Below, one piece after another: positions 56,796 to 64,000 of a DNA stretch of 64,000 bases. How positions within the stretch are numbered: the first letter of the stretch is position 1; each line of letters opens with the position of its first letter. The DNA lies in the NCBI GenBank assembly GCA_032622095.1, contig CP136064.1:274001614-274065613 (forward strand). Direction: 5' to 3'. The notes beneath the pieces are model-generated. The model did no database searches, had not been told where the DNA came from, and saw only the letters and a program-made list of their open reading frames with translations. Both the position numbers and the translations under genes were made by a program. Source of the DNA: Siphonodentalium dalli. Lineage: Eukaryota; Mollusca; Scaphopoda; Gadilida; Siphonodentaliidae.

Positions 56796-57113
56796 GCCTT
56801 GTGCCAATGCATTCTCTTATATATGCGAGTCGACCATATAGGTCGCCTCGCATATATAAGAGAATGCATTGGCCTAAAAAAAATACATTTTTTAACACTT
56901 TTTACCATTTTTTCTTACATTCTTTAACAATTTTATAATTTTTTCTTACATTTTTTAACAATTTTTATAATATTTTTCTACATTGTTTGACAATTTTATC
57001 ATTTTTAATATGTGTTAAGCCAATGTATTCTCTTATATATGCGAGGCGACCTATGATCGACTCGCATATATAAGAGAATGCATTGGCACAGGGCCGTTTT
57101 GTTGGGTAAAGGG
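56796..57113. mobile_element. piggyBac-like MITE PB1, copy 3, right part
   Basis: It resumes with GCCTTGTGCCAATGCATTC, has both core palindromes, and ends TGTTGGGTAAAGGG before TTAA at 57114-57117. Together with 49540-49685 it makes a full PB1 MITE. Confidence 0.9.
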
Positions 57114-57117
57114 TTAA

Positions 57118-57406
57118 GGTACATTTTTAGCTATTAATTAAGCTATAGATTTTTCGGGGAAGGGGATGTTGACTATAATGGCTTTGAATACAGTATGTGA
57201 AGATCGGAGGCTCTTTTTCGACCGAACTGCATCCAACTTTACGTGCGTTAAAAATTGATGGTAGCATTCCATTTAACGGTACATTTATAACCTTCTTTAG
57301 ATTTTCCGGGGAAGGGCATTTTGACCTTAATGGCTTTCATGGATGTTTTGTGAAGATGGGAGGGTCTTTTTTCGATTGAACAGCATCCGTCTTAACGTGC
57401 GTTAAC
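57118..57406. repeat. Tandem pair that was the MITE target
   Basis: GGTACATTT, CGGGGAAGGG and ACGTGCGTTAA recur at 57118-57277 and 57278-57406. The boundary word GCATTCCATTTAA (57265-57277) is also present just left of the MITE (49527-49539), so the insertion fell in this repeat. Confidence 0.7.
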
Positions 57407-59085
57407 TATACGTGTGGGGGAGGAGTTGATTCTGAACTCCTCGAACCTTGACCTGTTGTCCCGATACGTCTAGAGTTGAATGGTTGATTGGCCGTGATCG
57501 GGAACATTAAACAATAACTAGTTCATAGATCTTCATAACTTTATATATGTATACATGTAAGTCTCTCTAGATAAGCACAGTACATAGGCGGAAGAACAGA
57601 GGTGTTGGTAGCAGCAAGGTGGTCGGATAAGTCAAGCTCCCGCTTCAGAGCACGGGTAGTCATTCCAACGCCTGGTGTATCATGCGTCCAAATAAGGTCT
57701 GAGATACCATGATACCCTTGGATATGACGTGTATCACTATACTGTGTTACACAATGATACTGGCTTCATCCACACTAACTTATACAATGGTTGCTACCAG
57801 TCATAACCACTTAAGAATATGATCTTGTTAATTATGCGTGTGTGTTTCTACACTTTATAATTTGTCTCCTATGTATTGTAGACCGGCCCCCAGATGAGGG
57901 TAGTGTCACACGAAAGGGTAGAAATTTTGACGCTATCTCCAATTATCCTTGTCCCATGGGGGTTCCAAAACACTGAGGTATCCAGGGCGGAACATGTGGA
58001 AAATATATTTTTTTGACCATTTTGGTGTTTTTGACATGCAAATTTCAGTATAATCAGGAAAACCAATAAATTAAGACAAATGTTGAATAAAATATACTTG
58101 AATATCAGATATTTATTCTATCTGGGTTGCTTAACATTTTTGATGCGCAAAAAGTTATATTATCCAGCAAATTTTGTGAAAAATTCACGAAAAAGCCAAA
58201 AAAATGCATAAATTGCAGTGCTTTTTAAAAAATAAATTCCAGAAGATTTCCTATAAAATTTTCATTTTTTGGTATAAAGCTCTCATTGGTGCATCAAAAT
58301 TTTCAGCATTATATACCTGATTTATTAATATCAACATCACAATCAATGATATCAAAAAATCCGAGATATTTCCAAAAACTTAACCCACGCCCCTAAAACT
58401 GATTTTCTATCTGAAAATACCTGTCAAGTCAGAATAGCCCATTTTCGCTCTGTTTTGTTAACCAATTTAGAGTCTTATCATATATCATGGAATTAGCAAT
58501 GTATCTGAGGAGGTTTATGTTATGGTAGAGTCTAGTTTGTTTAAATATTTGATTTTATTTGGGTAAATTGGCTAACAAAATTATTATATTTAAGTGAAAA
58601 GTTTTTGAAAAATTCCCATGACTTTGTCAGTTTTATGGATACAGCTGCACAACATGCACCACAATAAGCATAAATTCTTCCCCAATATCAGACATGAAAT
58701 GCTATAATCATGTACCAGACCAGAATTAAGAAATAAAGTAAAACTTAACCCTACCCCAAGATAGTGTTCTCAATGCTTTCAATTTAATGCTATAATAAAC
58801 TCGAAAGGTCGCTCATACTAGTTGATAGAATTCATATAATAAATTGCAATAGTTCTGCCCACGGATTATGTAATCTCATCTTCCCTGTCACTGTCGATTT
58901 CATCAAATGTGATGGTATCAGTCAATAGAATTTCCGTGCAACATCTTACGAGAAGAATGGTTCAAACAACTCAGGCTGCCTATCGGCCGTCCATACATGA
59001 AGTGGTACACCGGGAATGGTTGATTTGGCAACGGTTGCATGTATCCACTGTTTTGCTATCATGTTGGCTCGGTTTGAGTGTAGAA
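57407..59085. other. No gene recognised
   Basis: AT-rich. Frames at 58909-59183 overlap on both strands without motifs. Confidence 0.45.
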
Positions 59086-59089
59086 TTAA

Positions 59090-59395
59090 CCTCTTCGCTG
59101 CTAAATGACGTTATGACGTCGTGTGCTGGGCTGTTGACGTTATTGCCATTTTCCAATGGGAAACTATAACGGGAATACCACAAGAACTATAAAACTGACT
59201 CAGTTGAAAGGCTATTATCGTTCACAATCGTGGAACATCATACACTGTTAGAAACTTGGAGATAGAGTTATTCCGATGCACCAATCTCTGAGTTCCAGTT
59301 ATGTACAATGGCCTACTTCTAGTGTGCTGACCATATAGCACACGGCGTGCACTTTTACGTCCGTAATAGTTACGGACGTCATAGCAGCGAAGAGG
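59090..59395. mobile_element. 306-bp TTAA-flanked MITE
   Basis: Ends CCTCTTCGCTGCTA and complement TAGCAGCGAAGAGG, flanked by TTAA at 59086-59089 and 59396-59399. It contains GACGTTATGACGTC and ACGTCCGTAA...TTACGGACGT palindromes. No gene. Confidence 0.85.
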
Positions 59396-59550
59396 TTAAA
59401 GATTCCTCACATTGCAGAAGTGCAGAAAGATCAACTACTTTTTGATGATTCTCTGGAACTTTACCCACCTAGCTTAATTCACTTTTCTCGAATGTGGACC
59501 ATACATGTATAAGGCACATGTTAACTCCTTGATTGTATTAAGCGTGTCAC

Positions 59551-60471
59551 GTGTCACTGAAACCATTCTGGTCACAGCAGCTCAAGTCACTGCATCAAAA
59601 TATGAGGTATTATAGATCAGTCTGGATAGCAGCAGATAGACCAGTTAAAGACACGGCTGGTTTATACCACAGCTATAAAGAAGCTAAATGCATATTCAGG
59701 CGTGAATATCGCAGGGCATCTAAGCAATACCTACAATCTTTTAACAACAGCATTGATGAATGCGCTGAATCAGACCAAGATACATTTTTTCGACTTTTCA
59801 ACGCAAAACGTAAAAAATTAGGGACCATGTCCTGTTCACATTTCAAACACAATGGAACTATTGTACGAGATTCTCAAGAGATAGCAGAATCATGGGCAGA
59901 CTATTTTAGCGATATCTTTTCTGTTCCGTTAACAGACCCATCTTTTGATAATCAGCATTATGAAAACGTAAACACATTTATCGCAAACGAAGCAAAGTCA
60001 GATAGTCTCATTACTTTTCCGGTTACTCGAATGGAGGTAGTATCCTTATACCGCCGCCTTAATCTTAATAAGGCTTCTGGTTTTGATGGTATCAACTATG
60101 AGCATATTATATACGGCGGCGATAGCCTAGCTACAGCCTTGTCTCACCTCTTCAACTATTTTATGCAGTTTGAATATATTCCACCTGCAGCTAAGCGTTG
60201 ATTGATATTTTCTTTATACAAGGGTAGCCCTAAACCGAAGGACTCTTTTGATAGTTACAGGGCCATAACCCTACTGCCTGTTATATATAAACTATATGAA
60301 AGTTTACTTCTCACAAGACTGGAGCTTCATACGCCATCATTAATAAAAACTCATCCCTTGCAAAATGGATTTCAGCGTGATATCAGCTGCATGACTTCTT
60401 CTTTCCTGGTCACAGAATGTTTTTCCTACGCGTCCGAGAAGCATAGTCGTTTGTTTGCTTGCTCGTTGTAG
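59551..60471 (+). pseudogene. LINE reverse transcriptase, N-terminal and finger region, broken
   Basis: 216 residues start MSLKPFWSQQLKSL and include 'YEHIIYGGDSLATALSHLFN' and NKASGFDGINYEHI, the conserved region 0/1 of non-LTR reverse transcriptases. After an in-frame TGA (60199-60201) the reading continues with LIFSLYKGSPKPKDSFDSYR, AITLLPVIYKLYESLLL and a final SRLFACSL, which should lead into the FLDVxKAFD block. Instead it stops at 60471, so the palm with YADD is absent. It is truncated at the 3' side inside the RT domain; upstream endonuclease was not found. Confidence 0.88.
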
Positions 60472-60912
60472 TACAGCGGCCAAAAGCCAAAAGTGGTCGG
60501 GTACCCCTACCCACGGTAGAACAAGTTAAAACCAACTTTTTTTGAAGGAGAAATATATACTCTTTACGAAAATGATAGTAAAAAATAACGGAATTGGTGG
60601 TGGCTATTCTCAAATCGACGATGAACGATACCCACCAGTGATTTTTCACAGAAATGAACGATTTTGGTAAAGTGAGCCCGGCGGCTATGTCCTAAGTTAT
60701 TTGCCCACATTGTTGGTGTTAAAATGACTACAACATACCATATCTGTACTTAATATGCAAGAAGTGTTGGTTAATTTGGATTTTCGTGCCATTTGGAGCC
60801 GAAACATTTATTTTTTGTTGAAAAATCGCTCTTTTTCAAAAGAATTATATTTTTCGAAGATTATCATCCAAACGGATATTGCAATAATATTGAAATATTT
60901 AGTACATATGAT
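60472..60912. other. No gene recognised
   Basis: Sequence replacing the lost LINE 3' part; no assignment. Confidence 0.4.
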
Positions 60913-61620
60913 GTAGTAGTTATCTGGCAAGCATATGAAGAAAGAAGTTAATAGAAATTTTGAACGGTTTGCGAGATATTGGATTTTAGCTATCCCTCCC
61001 CCAAACACGTTTTTGGTCGAAAAAAATACATATTTTTGATAATGACAGTACAAACATTTTCGAATTGATCTGAATGGGACCCAATATGAATCTTGTACTG
61101 GAAGCATTGTCCAGAGATGCCGTTTAATCGATTACAGATGTGTTCAGGCTTTCAGACCCCCAGTTACAACAACAACAATTATTTTATTGATAACATGTAA
61201 TTTTGCATGCATTAACATCGATGTTAAGTACTAAAACCTTCGTTATAAACAACACGTGACCAACTATATGGCTCAGTAGTTATCTGGACATCACAAGTAG
61301 AAAGAATTTGACAGAAATTCTCAACGGTTTTCAAGATAATGGATTTAGGTACCGCTCCCCCGGACGCGATTTGGTAGAAAAACTACATAATTATGATAAC
61401 AACACAGACCTTTCTAAACTATTCTAATGGGCATCTAATCATTATTCGTGTGATGGAAACCTGATCCGTAGACACCGCGAGCGTGGTTTTAGATGACCTC
61501 AGGTTTCCAATTAAACCCCCAGTTACAACAACAACAAAACATTTTATTTATGACATGTAATTTTATATTAATACATATTGACTTTGAGGAACTGAAGTAC
61601 CGTATTTGTTCTAAACGACA
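60913..61620. repeat. Tandem duplication of about 355 bp
   Basis: Both units start AGTAGTTATCTGG and carry CGGTTT, TTGATAAT/ATGATAAC, CCCCCAGTTACAACAACAAC and ACATGTAATTTT in the same order (60913 and 61267). Diverged but colinear. The CAACAACAAC word also occurs near 10500 and 22100. Confidence 0.7.
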
Positions 61621-61759
61621 CATAATATAGACTAAAATACTCATACAGAACAAAATCATTGTTGCTCCCCCGCCCTATTAGACGTCCTGAACACACCACG
61701 AACTGAAAAATATGATCTCAATATTAAGAATGATGTAACTATAAAGGACAGTTACATAA

Positions 61760-64000
61760 GGAAATATACAATGTTTATGGATGGGTTTGTTCCCGAAACA
61801 GTGTGGCACTTCGCTTGGCAAATATGAAGGGCAAATTTGCTATATTTTTCGAGAACACTCTACCCAATTTAAAGACTTCAATGCAATACGAAATTAAGCT
61901 ATATGATCTCTAATTTAATTCTCTATATTAACTGAGAGTGTGACGGGAATGTAGTACTATCAGAGAATACATAATTTGTATGGATGGGTTGTGCATGTGT
62001 CGATTTACACAAAGTGGCTGATAAATAAGAAAGACGAATTTGCTGTTTTAGGATCCCCCTACACAATTGAAGTGTTAAAGTTGAACAACTCACGAACTGG
62101 AATGATTGCTGTAAATGTTAACTAAGGACATGGGCTAAAATAGTAATATCGGGGCGAATACATGATGTTGATGGATGGGTTGGTTGGATCCCGAAAGCTT
62201 TCAGCACTTTACGAAAATCGGATGGACCCCTTTATATGCCCATTTAAACTCTTGAAAACACCATGTGCCGAATATTCATGCCTTTATTATTAAATCACAG
62301 TGTGAACGAAAGGTAATGCTATCAGGGAATATACATGTTATATGGGTAGTTTGGTTCCCCAAATCATAGTGTACTTTACACAGGGCGGCTGGCAAGAACC
62401 AAAGCTGAATATTTTCTTTGAGCAGCCTACCCCATTTAAAGTCATAAATACACTAATCATTACTAATGGGTGGATATGTTCTCAATATTAACTGGGGTGT
62501 GGGCAAACTAAACTATTTAGCACACACTGAACCGAATATATATGCTCTCGTGTATTATTTACAATTTGTATGGGTTGGTTGGTTCTCGAAATCCTGGAAC
62601 AGGCGGCTGGCAAATACGAAATGTGATTTGTTAGACCACACTACCCCATTTGCAGTCTTGGAACACCCAATGAACCGAAAGGATGTGCTCCCATTATCAA
62701 CTGCGTGTGTAGAGAAATGGACGCTATATAAAAAAAAAGTATAGTATACCAGGGTCTTGAATGCCTGGGTCACTTTACAAAAAGTTTTTGGTGAAAGAGA
62801 AAGGCGAATACTTTTGGGGGGACCACATTAACCCATTTAATATCTTGACCAGAACTGAAGTTATATCTTCTCATACTTAGCTGAGTGTGTGATCGAAAGG
62901 TATTGCTATCATGTAATTATTAATTGATATACATGGGTGATCTGGTTCCCCCGAAATCCTGGAACACTTTACAAAAGCGGCTGGCAAACAAGAAAGGCGA
63001 ATTTTCTATGCCTTGAGGACCCCACTATCCAACAGAAATTTTAACGGAAGTTGTGGACAACTGGGAGTATTATCTGGATATACGAATCTGTTATGGATGA
63101 GATGGTTCCCGAAAGCCTATGGCACTTTACAACAAGTGCTCGGCAAACGAAAGGGCTAAATTTCACTCTCAGGGGACTCCATCCCATCTCAGAATGGCTG
63201 TTCTGTCAGAAAAGATGCAATGGTCTCTCGAGCCCACCGTTCGCGCAAACACCGTCATGTAAACCATTGAACCTACCACGAACAGAATGAATGTACCCTC
63301 AGGGTCAAACGACGATCTGGACAAATGGCTATTCTATTAAAAAATACACAATTGTTATAGATGGGTTAATACCCGACAGTCCGGGACACTTTACAAAAAG
63401 CGACTGAAAAATAAATAATGCGATTTTTCAATGTTTGTATTAACCCCTTCCCAATTTGAAGGCTAGAACACACCGCGGACTGGAACGATATCATCATTGA
63501 CTGTGTGTATGGACAATGGCGAGTTAGTTGTACAAGGACGTACACAATGTAAATAGATGGATTTGGGTTCTGAAAGAATGAGCACTTAACGAAAAGTGGC
63601 TTGAAATTAAGAAAGGCAAACTTTTTAGGACCCCTACTTTATTGGAAGTCTTGGATGACACCATGGTGAAATTATATGACCTCAATATTAACTGAAGGCT
63701 TGACCAAATGCTAGTTTTTATTAGGATAAACATATGTGTTGGTTCCCGAAAGTCTGCATGCATCATGTGGCACTCCACAACAAGCGGCTGGCAAATGTTC
63801 ACTGCTGTATGTGCCCCTACCCTATTTGAAGTATTGAACACATTATGTACTGGAGGGATTATGAATTCAATATCAACATATATTGTGGCCGAAACTATGC
63901 CATATATAAGGCTGTATTGGTTTCCGACCGCATGTGACACTCTACAAAAAGCGGCTGGCAAATAACAAAAATTCAATTTTAACTGTTTTTGTGACAATTT
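61760..64000. repeat. Satellite-like tandem array, about 194-bp units, open at the window end
   Basis: The module ATGGATGGGTTGGTTCCCGA, then CACTTTACAAAAAGCGGCTG, then GGCAAATAAGAAAGGCGAAT starts near 61775, 61979, 62168, 62338, 62565, 62760, 62930, 63088, 63357, 63555, 63735 and 63915, an average spacing of about 194 bp. Between modules, TCTCAATATTAACTG and GAAAGGTAATGCTATCA words recur. Units are strongly diverged. Frames inside, including a 157-codon minus-strand one at 63524-63997, are artefacts of the repeat. Confidence 0.85.

Noticed and set aside
63524-63997. 157-codon minus-strand frame at the window end
   Set aside because: Lies entirely in the 194-bp satellite-like array, with no conserved domain.
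1-64000. tRNA or rRNA genes
   Set aside because: I looked for box A/B-like and cloverleaf patterns and conserved rRNA words by eye and found none I could support; a covariance-model scan would decide.

Overview
This is an AT-rich, repeat-packed animal nuclear window. It has GT-AG introns, CR1/RTE-type LINE fragments, hAT, piggyBac-like and Tc1/mariner-type elements, and no bacterial-style gene packing. Dispersed repeats with a 'GGTCATAACTCC ... CGGACAGACGG' layout, which I recall from molluscan introns, suggest a marine lophotrochozoan, probably a mollusc. That taxonomic call is inference.

The one intact host gene I can reconstruct is an orthologue of the ubiquitin-conjugating enzyme E2 G1 (UBE2G1/UBC7 type). 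It lies on the minus strand in five exons (27034-26989, 22042-21940, 17723-17626, 15223-15045, 8700-8620). All junctions are GT-AG and in phase, and the product is 168 residues with catalytic Cys90. Its introns hold most of the mobile elements between 8.7 and 27 kb. Three features of the gene stand out. The 3' half of exon 3 plus its splice donor is tandemly repeated into the intron. A 38-bp higher-order minisatellite runs into the stop codon. The otherwise near-invariant E2 'GPP' motif reads GLL.

Layout: 0-8.2 kb holds nested repeats, including an internally deleted hAT element with a BED zinc finger and a perfect 8-bp target duplication. 8.4-27 kb is UBE2G1 with intronic transposons. 27.4-32.65 kb is a 5.2-kb giant foldback element that starts about 376 bp upstream of the UBE2G1 ATG. 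33.1-35.7 kb is a decayed large gene with a PIN/FEN-like segment. 36.5-41.5 kb holds a MITE, LINE fragments and two tandem arrays rich in AAGGTCA nuclear-receptor-type half-sites. 43-46.3 kb holds degenerate tandem repeats. 46.4-47.5 kb is a C2H2 zinc-finger exon split by a TTAA-flanked MITE. 49.5-57.1 kb is a second giant foldback element (7.1 kb) sitting inside a piggyBac-like MITE. 59-60.5 kb holds a MITE and a broken LINE reverse transcriptase. 61.7 kb to the end is a roughly 194-bp satellite that leaves the window.

The most novel content is the giant foldback family. Its two members have arms longer than 1 kb, mirrored or one-sided arrays of roughly 44-bp repeats at the centre, termini starting TAGT and 3-bp target duplications. 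I see no transposase in either, so their mobilising enzyme is unknown.
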